Shown piece after piece: positions 16,350-28,434 of a stretch of 64,000 bases of DNA; the stretch's first letter is position 1, and every line of letters starts with the position of its first letter. The DNA comes from Pseudomonadota bacterium (GTDB taxonomy: Bacteria; Pseudomonadota; Alphaproteobacteria; Rhizobiales; Pleomorphomonadaceae), in NCBI GenBank assembly GCA_023436885.1, contig JAEZHI010000032.1, positions 1 through 64,000 of the forward strand, given 5' to 3'. The translations under genes were made by a program, and so were the position numbers. The notes below the pieces were generated by a model. That model was not told where the DNA came from. It searched no databases and was given only the letters and a program-made list of their open reading frames with translations.

Positions 16350-17492
16350 ATGCCGTTCCGCCGGGCAAATGCCCTGACGGCCATCGTCACCGCCGCGTTG
16401 ATCGCGGTTGGTCCGCCTTCGCACGCTCAGCCACGGATCATCGTACAACGGGGTACGCAGACCGAAGTCGTCGAGCCGCCACCTGACAACCGCCCCTTCC
16501 TGATGCGTCTGTTCGGCATTGGCAAGCCAGAGCCGGTCGCGCCACCGGCTGAGCCGCGCGCACGCGTCATCCAGGTGCCTCCCGCCGGCCAGCAACAGCG
16601 CAAGGCAGCTCCTGCTCCGGCGCCCGCCGTCGTCATCAAGCCGCAGAACCCGAAGAATGACGATGCGCGCGTCGTGCTGATCATCGGCGACCAACTGGCA
16701 GCCGACCTCGGGCGTGGCCTTGACGTCGCCTTCGCCGATCGACCGGATGTGCGCATCGAGACCAAGGCCATCGACGACAGTGGTCTGACCGCGACCGGCG
16801 ACTTCGACTGGAAGGCTTTCCTCGACAAGCGCCTGTCCACAAAACCGCGCCCCATCGCCGTGGTGGCGATGATCGGTCGCGCCGACGGTCGTCCGATCGA
16901 ATTGCCCGACCGCACGGTCAACTTCCCCTCGCCCGACTGGGAAACCATCTACAAGGCCCGGCTCAACGAATTGATGCGCGCCACGCGCGAATATGCCGTG
17001 ACCTTCCAATGGGTCGGACTGGTGCCCGTCGCCAATCCACAGGCGACCAATGACATCACCTATATCGACGGCGTCATTCGCGACGAGGCCAACGAAAAGA
17101 ACGCCACCTATGTCGATGTCTGGGAGCCCTTCTCCCAGAACGGCGCCTTCGTGGCGAGCGGCCCCGATCTCGACGGGCAGGTTCGGCAACTGCGCCTCAA
17201 GGACGGCATCGGCTTCACTCGTTCCGGCGCCCGCAAGCTGGCCTTCTATGTCCAGCAAAGTCTGGGCACCGCTCTCGATGTCGCGGCGCCCACCGCCAAT
17301 CTGATGCAACAGGTCTCTGGCGGAGGCCTTGTCATGCTGCTCAACGATCCGAGCGCAGCCAATGAGGACAAGTTGCTCAGTGCCGGCGACCTCAAGCCAC
17401 CCAAGCCCGGTACCCCGCTCCACCGCCTCGTCGTCGAGGGACTGCCGCTCGACCCGGTTCCGGGGCGGTACGATTCCACCGCCTTAAGGTGA
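16350..17492 (+). CDS. DUF459 / SGNH-fold exported protein lacking catalytic residues
   Basis: 380 residues with a signal peptide (cleavage near residue 26, SHAQ), a proline-rich linker (about 60-100) and an SGNH-hydrolase-like domain. The blocks are recognisable, but the catalytic residues are replaced: block I reads IIGDQLAADLGRGL with Gln115 where serine is expected, block III reads MIGRADGRPI with Ala178 for asparagine, and block V reads KDGIGFTRSGARKLAFYV with Gly288 for histidine. SGNH proteins of this family normally act on acyl groups of envelope glycans; this copy is probably a pseudoenzyme with a binding role. GGGAGG precedes the ATG by eight bases. It is co-oriented with the transglycosylase 49 bp upstream. 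Confidence 0.75.
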   Translation: MPFRRANALTAIVTAALIAVGPPSHAQPRIIVQRGTQTEVVEPPPDNRPFLMRLFGIGKPEPVAPPAEPRARVIQVPPAGQQQRKAAPAPAPAVVIKPQNPKNDDARVVLIIGDQLAADLGRGLDVAFADRPDVRIETKAIDDSGLTATGDFDWKAFLDKRLSTKPRPIAVVAMIGRADGRPIELPDRTVNFPSPDWETIYKARLNELMRATREYAVTFQWVGLVPVANPQATNDITYIDGVIRDEANEKNATYVDVWEPFSQNGAFVASGPDLDGQVRQLRLKDGIGFTRSGARKLAFYVQQSLGTALDVAAPTANLMQQVSGGGLVMLLNDPSAANEDKLLSAGDLKPPKPGTPLHRLVVEGLPLDPVPGRYDSTALR

Positions 17493-17515
17493 CCTCGATT
17501 TTCGCCGAAATGCAA

Positions 17516-17543
17516 CGGCCGGGCTCCATCAGGAACCCGGCCG
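17516..17543. terminator. Hairpin between the DUF459 gene and gltD (convergent)
   Basis: CGGCCGGG (17516-17523) pairs perfectly with CCCGGCCG (17536-17543). Read on the minus strand it is followed by TTGCATTT, which could serve gltD; on the plus strand no T-run follows. Confidence 0.5.
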
Positions 17544-17564
17544 CTCGATTGACTGCTGAACCGC

Positions 17565-18983
17565 TTAGCGCGGCAGCACGGTGGAGCCCATCAGGAACTC
17601 GTCGATGGCGCGCGCCGCCTGACGTCCCTCACGGATCGCCCAGACCACCAGACTCTGGCCACGCCGCATGTCGCCAGCTGCGAACACCTTGTCGACGGAG
17701 GTGCGGTAATCCACCTCGGTCGCCTTGACGTTGCCGCGGCCATCCTTCTCGACACCGAGATCGTTGATCATGCCCTCGTGCACCGGATGCACGAAACCCA
17801 TGGCGAACAGCACGAGATCGGCATCGAGGCTGAATTCCGAGCCAGGAATCGGCTGGAACTTGGCATCGACCTTGACGCAGTTGACCTTGTTGACGACGCC
17901 GTTCTGCCCCTCGAAGGAGACGGCGGTGACGCCGAACAGGCGCTCGGCGCCCTCTTCGTGGCTCGACGAAGTCCTGAGCTTCAGCGGCCAGTTCGGCCAG
18001 GTCAGAAGCTTGTCTTCCTTTTCCGGCGGCTTAGGCATGATCTCGAGCTGAACGACGCTGGTCGCGCCCTGGCGGTTCGATGTGCCGATGCAGTCAGATC
18101 CGGTATCGCCGCCGCCGATGACGACGACGCGCTTGCCGAGGGCCGAAATCGGGTCGACCGGGCCGAGCGGTTCACCACCGACGCGGCGGTTCTGCTGCGG
18201 CAGGAACTCCATGGCGAAGTGGACGCCGCGCAGCTCGCGGCCGGGCACCGGCAAATCGCGCGACTTTTCCGAACCACCGGCCAGGAGCACGGCATCATAT
18301 TCGGCCTTGAGATCGTCGATCTTCACATCGACGCCGACATTGGCGTTGAAGTGGAAGACGACGCCTTCCGACACCATCTGCTGCACGCGACGCTCGACGA
18401 TGTGCTTATCGAGCTTGAAGTCGGGAATGCCGTAGCGGAGAAGGCCACCGGCGCGGGCGTTCTTCTCGTAGACATGCACGTCGTGACCGGCACGGACGAG
18501 CTGCTGGGCTGCGGCAAGGCCGGCCGGCCCCGAGCCGATCACCGCCACCTTCTTGCCGGTCTTGACCTTGGCGATCTCCGGCTGCACGCGGCCATCCTTC
18601 CAGGCGCGTTCGGCGATGGTGTACTCGATCTGCTTGATCGTCACCGGAGTATCGAACAGGTTCAGCGTGCAGGCCGCCTCGCAGGGAGCCGGGCAGACGC
18701 GACCGGTGAATTCCGGGAAGTTGTTGGTCGAGTGGAGATTGCGGGCAGCCGTCTCCCAATCACCGTTGTAGACGAGGTCGTTCCAGTCCGGGATCTGGTT
18801 GTTCACCGGGCAGCCACGATGGCAGTAGGGTACGCCGCATTCCATGCAGCGGGCGCCCTGGGTCTGCATGTCGCTTTCCAGCGGCGGAACGGTGAATTCG
18901 TTGTAGTGGCGAACGCGGTCGTCCACCTTCTGGTACTTGAGCTCCTGACGTTCGAACTCGAGGAAGCCGGTAGCCTTGCCCAT
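17565..18983 (-). CDS. gltD: Glutamate synthase small (beta) subunit
   Basis: 472 residues, normal length. It passes electrons from NADPH through FAD and iron-sulphur clusters to the large subunit. The N-terminal cysteine clusters CMECGVPYCHRGCPVNNQIPDWN and CPAPCEAACTLNL are intact. The FAD site reads VIGSGPAGLAAAQQL and the NADPH site VIGGGDTGSDCIGT; FAMGF follows near the C-terminus. GGAG lies seven bases before the ATG. It is transcribed after gltB with a 129-bp spacer containing a perfect hairpin. Together they make two glutamates from glutamine and 2-oxoglutarate. Confidence 0.97.
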   Translation of the reverse strand: MGKATGFLEFERQELKYQKVDDRVRHYNEFTVPPLESDMQTQGARCMECGVPYCHRGCPVNNQIPDWNDLVYNGDWETAARNLHSTNNFPEFTGRVCPAPCEAACTLNLFDTPVTIKQIEYTIAERAWKDGRVQPEIAKVKTGKKVAVIGSGPAGLAAAQQLVRAGHDVHVYEKNARAGGLLRYGIPDFKLDKHIVERRVQQMVSEGVVFHFNANVGVDVKIDDLKAEYDAVLLAGGSEKSRDLPVPGRELRGVHFAMEFLPQQNRRVGGEPLGPVDPISALGKRVVVIGGGDTGSDCIGTSNRQGATSVVQLEIMPKPPEKEDKLLTWPNWPLKLRTSSSHEEGAERLFGVTAVSFEGQNGVVNKVNCVKVDAKFQPIPGSEFSLDADLVLFAMGFVHPVHEGMINDLGVEKDGRGNVKATEVDYRTSVDKVFAAGDMRRGQSLVVWAIREGRQAARAIDEFLMGSTVLPR

Positions 18984-19084
18984 CTTTCACTCCGTCTAGC
19001 CTAGTGTGGGTCCGCTCGCTGATCGCGGGCGCTTCCGTTGGCGCCACTCGCGAGGAGAAAGACCCTGTCCTGTCTCGGTGGGAC

Positions 19085-19106
19085 GGGACGGCCAGAAGGC
19101 CGTCCC
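19085..19106 (-). other. Perfect hairpin in the gltB-gltD spacer
   Basis: GGGACGGCC (19085-19093) and GGCCGTCCC (19098-19106) form a 9-bp stem with a four-base loop, beginning six bases after the gltB stop. No T-run follows. It may lower read-through into gltD or protect the gltB message. Confidence 0.5.
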
Positions 19107-19112
19107 TCTCGG

Positions 19113-23834
<4,722 letters not shown>

Positions 23835-24416
23835 GGCGAAGTCCTCATCAGTGTGCGGCGGACTTGCAGCCCGCCGAAGGGTGTCTCTTTCCGGACGCTT
23901 CCGCGCGAGGAACGGGATATTCCTTATATACCCGCTTAAGCCCCCGCTGTGGACCCGCCGTCTTTAATGGCGTGACGTTCCGGCGTCTGCCGGACGATGC
24001 GACAGCGATAGCCGTCGTCCTCATCCCGCAAAACCGGAACAAGGAGACAGCTTCGACAGCCGTTTCGCCAGATGATCCCGAAGCTCACTCCTCCCCCGGA
24101 CCCCCGGTTTGCGCTTTGCACCGGTTGCCTCCAAGAGGCAAGCGAAAAGCGTCAACCCTTGGAATTCGGGAAATGCGCTGACCATCCTTTCCTCCGAAAA
24201 GTTGGCCCGAGCCCCTGAATCCGCTCATTTGGAACTAAACTATCGCGGTCCCGAATGCGCGATGCGTTATTTGCATAACCTTGCGGTCCCGTCAACCATC
24301 CTGACCCATTATTTTGGGGGCAATATCCGGATTGACGACGGCATGAACGGCCTGCATGGGTGGTGCGCAAACTCGGCGGCTGTCGCCCCGAGACGGAGAA
24401 GGCTAAAGTTAGCTCC
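23835..24416. other. 582-bp intergenic region between gltB and threonine aldolase (divergent)
   Basis: No convincing gene. It holds the gltB promoter region: read on the minus strand, a TATATA box overlaps an inverted repeat AGGAA-N7-TTCCT (23908-23924), a possible operator about 75 bp before the gltB start. A perfect hairpin TTGCCTC-CAA-GAGGCAA lies at 24125-24141. Base composition is more AT-rich towards 24240-24330. A small RNA cannot be excluded. Confidence 0.4.
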
Positions 24417-25469
24417 ATGTATTTTGCCAGCGACAACTGGGCCGGCGCTTCGGCGCAAGTGGCCAATGCCCTCCTGAACGCCGGAAACGGCTCAGTTCCC
24501 GCCTATGGCGCCGACGATCAGACGCGCGTCGCCGTCGACTGGTTCTCGGAAGTCTTCGAGCATGACGTCTCGGTCTTCTTTGTGGCAACCGGTACGGCGG
24601 CAAACTCGCTGTCGCTCGCCTCGGTGATGAAGCCAGCCGGCATCGTGCTGTGTCACGACGTGGCGCACATCGCCGCCGACGAAGCCGGTGCACCTGAGTT
24701 TCTGTCCGGAGGGCGCCTCGTCACCATTCCCGGCGCCCGCGGCAAGCTGACGCCCGACGCGCTGGAAGCGGCCATCAGCCGTTACTTCCCGGCTGCCGTC
24801 CACCACGGCCGGCCAGTTGCAGTATCGCTCAGCCAGTCCACCGAATGGGGCACTGTCTACACGGTTGAGGAAGTGACCGCACTCGCCGCCGTCGCCCATG
24901 CCTATGGCCTCAAGGTTCATATGGATGGTGCGCGCATCGCCAACGCTCTGGCCTATCTCGGCTGCCAGCCGGCCGACATCACGTGGAAGGCCGGCGTCGA
25001 CGTGCTGTCCTTCGGCGGCACCAAGAATGGCTGCTGGTGTGCCGAAGCCGTCGTCTTCTTCAACTCGAAGAAGGCCGAAGATTTCGGATATATCCGCAAG
25101 CGCGCCGGCCAGCTGTTCTCCAAGAGCCGCTTCGTCGCCGCCCAGTTCCAGGGCTACTTCGACCGCGGCCACTGGCTCGACAACGCTTTCCACGCCAACA
25201 CCATGGCCAAGCGCCTTGCCACCGGCATCAGCCAGCTCACAACGGCTCGCATTCTTTGGGAGCCGGAAGCCAACGAAGTCTTCGCCATCTGGCCGAAGGC
25301 AGTCAGTGCGAGGCTGAAGGCGGCTGGCGGCCAGTTCTACGAGTGGAATCCGGACGGCCTGAGCGAAAGCGAGAAGCCCAAAGGAGACGAAGATCTTGTT
25401 CGTCTCGTCACGTCCTTTGCGACTGCCGCCCACGAGGTGGATCACTTTCTCAAGGCGCTCGGCAAGTAA
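24417..25469 (+). CDS. Low-specificity L-threonine aldolase
   Basis: 350 residues, PLP fold type I. It splits L-threonine/allo-threonine to glycine and acetaldehyde. The start MYFASDNWAGA matches the family's opening (M-x-F-x-SDN). HMDGAR (168-173) is the cofactor-binding aspartate block and SFGGTKNG places the PLP lysine at Lys203. FVATGTAANSL is the phosphate-binding turn. GTG 24360 is open in frame, but ATG 24417 agrees with homologues; its ribosome-binding site (GGAGAAGG, 24395-24402) is rather distant. It ends in a terminator shared with the convergent Hsp20 gene. Confidence 0.9.
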   Translation: MYFASDNWAGASAQVANALLNAGNGSVPAYGADDQTRVAVDWFSEVFEHDVSVFFVATGTAANSLSLASVMKPAGIVLCHDVAHIAADEAGAPEFLSGGRLVTIPGARGKLTPDALEAAISRYFPAAVHHGRPVAVSLSQSTEWGTVYTVEEVTALAAVAHAYGLKVHMDGARIANALAYLGCQPADITWKAGVDVLSFGGTKNGCWCAEAVVFFNSKKAEDFGYIRKRAGQLFSKSRFVAAQFQGYFDRGHWLDNAFHANTMAKRLATGISQLTTARILWEPEANEVFAIWPKAVSARLKAAGGQFYEWNPDGLSESEKPKGDEDLVRLVTSFATAAHEVDHFLKALGK

Positions 25470-25493
25470 CGCGATCTCACAGCAGACACACAA

Positions 25494-25519
25494 AAGGGCG
25501 TCCCTTGCGGGGCGCCCTT
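25494..25519. terminator. Bidirectional terminator between threonine aldolase and Hsp20
   Basis: AAGGGCGTCCC (25494-25504) pairs with GGGGCGCCCTT (25509-25519) with one G-T pair. On the minus strand it is followed by TTTTG, on the plus strand by a weaker CGTCGTTTC. It therefore serves the Hsp20 gene best. Confidence 0.75.
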
Positions 25520-25578
25520 CGTCGTTTCGGTGATATCAGACGGGCGATGTGATCACCCGCCCAGCCGATCAAAGTCGA

Positions 25579-26040
25579 TTAGTTGATGGTTGCTTCGATC
25601 TGCGGGGCCTCACCCTTGCCGATCGGAATCGTACGCGCCCGCTTGCTCTCGGGAATGTCGCGCACGAGATCGACGTGCAGGAGGCCGTGCTCAAGCGAGG
25701 CGCCCTTCACCTCGACATGGTCGGCGAGCTGGAATCGACGCTCGAAGGCTCGGGCGGCGATACCGCGATAAAGCACTTCGCGACCGCTGTCCTCGGCTTC
25801 GGGCTTCTTCTCGCCCTTGACGTTCAGCGTGGATTCGCGCGCCTCAATCGTCAGCTCATCCTCGGAAAAGCCCGCCACGGCGATAGTGATGCGGTAGGCA
25901 TTCTCGCCGGTGCGCTCGATGTTATAGGGCGGATAGGACTGGGCCGACGCGTCGCTGGACGACACCTGGTCGAGCAGCGAGAACAGGCGATCAAAGCCGA
26001 TGGTCGAGCGATAAAGGGGAGAAAGGTCGAAATTACGCAT
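25579..26040 (-). CDS. Small heat-shock protein, Hsp20/IbpA family
   Basis: 153 residues. The alpha-crystallin domain (about 35-140) reads YPPYNIERTGENAYRITIAVAGFSEDELTIEARESTLNVKG and ends with the A-x-x-x-G-L-like block SLEHGLLHVDLVRDIPE. A short tail PIGKGEAPQIEATIN may carry the I-x-I/V-type anchoring motif in altered form. It is an ATP-independent holdase that keeps unfolding proteins soluble for Hsp70 and ClpB. The N-terminus MRNFDLSPLYRSTIGFDRLFSLLD is typical of class A rhizobial sHsps, the class usually controlled by ROSE thermometers. Just upstream lies such a structure plus an RpoH-like promoter. GGAGGA seven bases before the ATG is the sequestered ribosome-binding site. Confidence 0.94.
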   Translation of the reverse strand: MRNFDLSPLYRSTIGFDRLFSLLDQVSSSDASAQSYPPYNIERTGENAYRITIAVAGFSEDELTIEARESTLNVKGEKKPEAEDSGREVLYRGIAARAFERRFQLADHVEVKGASLEHGLLHVDLVRDIPESKRARTIPIGKGEAPQIEATIN

Positions 26041-26042
26041 GA

Positions 26043-26144
26043 TGTCCTCCAGTTGAGCGACAGTCTCGTGTTGGTCGACCGGCTTTCTGTTCCCCTGTCA
26101 AAGGCGGAACCTCCGGTCGCCGCAGACCCCCGTCCGGGGCGTCC
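26043..26144 (-). promoter_or_regulatory. ROSE-like RNA thermometer in the Hsp20 5' UTR
   Basis: Three hairpins on the minus strand. The one next to the start (26062 to 26043) is UGUCGCUC-AACUG-GAGGACA: UGUC pairs with GACA and the anti-Shine-Dalgarno UCGCU matches the ROSE pentamer U-Y-G-C-U, giving a G-G opposition against the GGAGGA ribosome-binding site. The middle one (26118 to 26077) has GACCGG / CCGGUC closing GUUCC / GGAAC. The first (26144 to 26125) is GAC-CCCC type. ROSE elements melt with heat and free the ribosome-binding site. Confidence 0.7.
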
Positions 26145-26154
26145 GCGTCCCTTG

Positions 26155-26183
26155 ATTTGGTAAGGCCAAAATGCATTTCAAGA
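26155..26183 (-). promoter_or_regulatory. RpoH-type promoter for Hsp20
   Basis: On the minus strand, TCTTGAA (26183 to 26177), 16 bases, then CCAAAT (26160 to 26155) is close to the rhizobial RpoH consensus CNTTGAA-N16/17-CYANAT. The predicted RNA start near 26148 would place the whole three-hairpin element in the leader. Confidence 0.55.
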
Positions 26184-26287
26184 GGGGGACGACATCGCTT
26201 TCATCATCTTGCGGCGATAGCGCCTGATGGCGCCTCCATGCTAGAAACGGCGTGGCGGCGACAGCGTTTAGTCGCCGGGGAGCGCCC

Positions 26288-27235
26288 ATGGATCTTCTCG
26301 ATCTCGCCGAAAATCCGATTCCTGCCGGCTGCCGGGTCGAGATGATTTCCACCTCCGACGGCATTCGCCTGCGTACCGCCCGCTGGCCGGCTCTGACCGG
26401 CGACAAGAAGGGCACCATCTGCCTGTTTCCGGGTTGGACGGAGACGATCGAGAAGTATTTCCATGTCATCGAGCGCCTCAGGCAACGCGGTTTCGCAGTC
26501 GCCATTCTGGAATGGCGTGGCCAGGGCGGCTCGACCCGGCTGACCGACGATCCGGCCAAGGGGCACATTCGCACCTTCAGACATTATCTCAGGGACATCG
26601 AAGCCTTCCGCCGTCGTGTCGTGCTCCCCGACTGCCCACCGCCCTATTTTGCGCTGGGCCACTCGATGGGCGGCGGCATCCTTCTCTCGGCCGGCCGCTT
26701 CCTTGCGCCGACATTCGAGCGACTGGTCCTGACGGCGCCGATGCTCGGCCTTCCGCAGCGAACGACGTCACCCGGCTTCCGCCGGATGTTGCTCCGCTTT
26801 GCCGTCTATTGCGGGGCCGGCCCGCGCTACATTCCCGGCCAGCGCCGCCGGGCCAGCAAGGCAAGAACCTTCGAGCGCAACCCGCTGACCTCGGACCCCG
26901 ATCGCTACAAGATCAACGAGGCAATTTACGCTGCCCAGCCAGTCTACCGACTGGCCGCGCCAACGCTGGGTTGGGTTTCGGCCGCGACGCGCATGTTCGA
27001 TCGGCTCAACGTGCCTGATCTTGCCGACAAGGTGGCGGGACCGGTGATGCTGGTCAACTCCGGCGCCGACACCGTGGTCAGCCGCATCGCCATCGAAACC
27101 ATGGCAAGACGGCTGCGTAATCCGGCCTATGTGCTGATCCACGGTGCACGCCACGAGGTACTCATGGAGCGCGAGGTTTACGCCGCCCAGTTCTGGGCGG
27201 CCTTCGACGCTTTCATCCCGGGCTCGCAGGAATAA
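26288..27235 (+). CDS. Alpha/beta hydrolase, lysophospholipase-like (serine aminopeptidase S33 type)
   Basis: 315 residues. The nucleophile elbow is GHSMGGG with Ser126. The acid residue is likely in VNSGADTVV and the histidine in IHGARHEVLMERE. LEWRGQGGSTR and the C-terminal geometry match the PldB/monoglyceride-lipase group that cleaves lysophospholipids or monoacylglycerols. The start ATG 26288 has GGGGAG five bases upstream; an in-frame ATG at 26252 adds 12 residues and is less likely. The gene ends three bases from the stop of the convergent hisN-like gene. Confidence 0.85.
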   Translation: MDLLDLAENPIPAGCRVEMISTSDGIRLRTARWPALTGDKKGTICLFPGWTETIEKYFHVIERLRQRGFAVAILEWRGQGGSTRLTDDPAKGHIRTFRHYLRDIEAFRRRVVLPDCPPPYFALGHSMGGGILLSAGRFLAPTFERLVLTAPMLGLPQRTTSPGFRRMLLRFAVYCGAGPRYIPGQRRRASKARTFERNPLTSDPDRYKINEAIYAAQPVYRLAAPTLGWVSAATRMFDRLNVPDLADKVAGPVMLVNSGADTVVSRIAIETMARRLRNPAYVLIHGARHEVLMEREVYAAQFWAAFDAFIPGSQE

Positions 27236-27238
27236 CCG

Positions 27239-28018
27239 TCAGGCCAACAGTTTCAGGACCTGTTCGTGCAGGCGCCTATCCCCGCTCGCCACCACGTTGC
27301 CACCGTCGGTGGCGCTGCCGCCAGTCCACGAGGTGACGACGCCGCCAGCCCCCTCGATGATCGGAATGACCGCAGTAATATCATAGGGCTGCAGCCCCGC
27401 CTCGATCACCACGTCGACCTGCCCGGCAGCCACCATGCAATAGGCATAGCAATCGGCGCTATAGCGGGCGAGCTTGGCCCGCTCTTCGACAGCAAGATAG
27501 GCCTCGCGTTCGGCGTCGGAGAACGGCTTGAGCGAGGTGGTGAACAAGATCGCTTCGGAAATATCGGCGCAGGGACGAGTTCGCAGCGCGCGTTCGCCGC
27601 CCGGCCCGCTGTAGAGAGCGGAGGCGCCATCACCATAGAAGCGCTCGCCGGTAAACGGTTGGGCCATCATGCCCTGCGTCGCGCGTCCATCGGTCCGAAG
27701 ACCGATCAGCGTCCCCCAGAGCGGAATGCCCGCGATGAAGGAACGCGTGCCGTCGACCGGGTCGAGCACCCAGACACGCTCGCGGTCGAGTCCGGTGTTG
27801 CCGAACTCCTCACCCAGGATGCCATGGTCGGGATAGGTCGCGATGATGAGCTCGCGCATCGCCACCTCACCAGCCTTGTCGGCAACCGTCACCGGGTCGA
27901 AGGCGCCCTTGAGCTTGTTCTCGACGGCGAGCTCGGTGCGGAAATGCGGCATGATCGCCGCCGATGCCGCATCGGCCAACCGATCAAAGAAGGCCTTGGA
28001 GATGGGTGTGATCTGCAT
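27239..28018 (-). CDS. hisN: Inositol-monophosphatase family, histidinol-phosphatase type
   Basis: 259 residues. Metal motifs are complete: GEEFG, VLDPVDGTRSFIAGIPLWGTLIGL and YDITAVIPIIEGAGG. The R-S-F-I-x-G-I-P-L-W-G sequence after motif 2 is typical of the HisN branch, which dephosphorylates histidinol-phosphate in histidine synthesis, rather than SuhB. The ATG at 28018 gives MQITPISKAFFDRLADAA. A TTG at 28057 is open and adds 13 residues. The ribosome-binding site is weak for both. Upstream, on the other strand, lies the MmgR-like sRNA. Confidence 0.82.
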   Translation of the reverse strand: MQITPISKAFFDRLADAASAAIMPHFRTELAVENKLKGAFDPVTVADKAGEVAMRELIIATYPDHGILGEEFGNTGLDRERVWVLDPVDGTRSFIAGIPLWGTLIGLRTDGRATQGMMAQPFTGERFYGDGASALYSGPGGERALRTRPCADISEAILFTTSLKPFSDAEREAYLAVEERAKLARYSADCYAYCMVAAGQVDVVIEAGLQPYDITAVIPIIEGAGGVVTSWTGGSATDGGNVVASGDRRLHEQVLKLLA

Positions 28019-28209
28019 GACTGATATGTTCCCATATAACAGGCGGCCAAGACGCAACGTTGCAACTCTGCCTTGACGACCGACTCATCCCGTTGTTTTT
28101 ATTTTTCGATTCGAAGAAATCCAGAATTTCGTTCCTCGACCATGCCGATTGCTGGCAGCGTCATCCCCCACTAAAACGCGAATCGTGCTTAACCTTCTAC
28201 CGCGAGGGG

Positions 28210-28238
28210 TTGACCAATAAGACAAAAGTAGGCATTTT
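28210..28238 (+). promoter_or_regulatory. Sigma-70-type promoter of the MmgR-like sRNA
   Basis: TTGACC (28210-28215), a 17-base spacer and CATTTT (28233-28238). The RNA would start near 28244-28246. Confidence 0.6.
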
Positions 28239-28243
28239 AGGGG

Positions 28244-28331
28244 GGTACAGCGCAGGTTTCTGGGCTGTCCGCCCTCCTTGGGCGTTTCCTCCCTAAGACT
28301 TGGGCCGGCGCTTTTGCGACGGCCCCTTTTC
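28244..28331 (+). ncRNA. mmgR: Trans-acting small RNA of the MmgR / alpha-r8 family (suhB motif)
   Basis: About 85-88 nt. Stem 1 is ACAGC / GCTGT (28247-28251 with 28264-28268). Stem 2 is CGCCC-TCCTT-GGGCG (28270-28284). The next ten bases, TTTCCTCCCT (28285-28294), equal the decamer described as fully conserved and unpaired in the MmgR/alpha-r8 family of Rhizobiales. A terminator stem GGGCCGGCGC-TTTT-GCGACGGCCC (28302-28325) with one mismatch follows, then TTTTCTTTT. A good promoter precedes it. In Sinorhizobium MmgR limits polyhydroxybutyrate storage under nitrogen stress; targets here are unknown. It lies divergent from a SuhB-family gene, as the name of the suhB RNA motif implies. Confidence 0.78.
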
Positions 28332-28336
28332 TTTTG
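28302..28336 (+). terminator. Terminator of the MmgR-like sRNA
   Basis: A ten-base stem with one G-A mismatch (28302-28311 with 28316-28325), a TTTT loop and then CTTTTCTTTTG. It is the 3' end of the small RNA and the likely Hfq-binding tail. Confidence 0.8.
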
Positions 28337-28434
28337 AGACTAGCCGGTCGCGCTGGGTGATGCCAGAGGCTGTCTATCCGAAACGTTTCAAAGATCTTGC
28401 ATCTTGGGCGCGTGAGGGGACCTAGCCAATCCCT

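Noticed and set aside
24109..24477. 122-codon frame in the gltB / threonine aldolase spacer
   Set aside because: No ribosome-binding site or family similarity, and it overlaps the start of the threonine aldolase gene in another frame.
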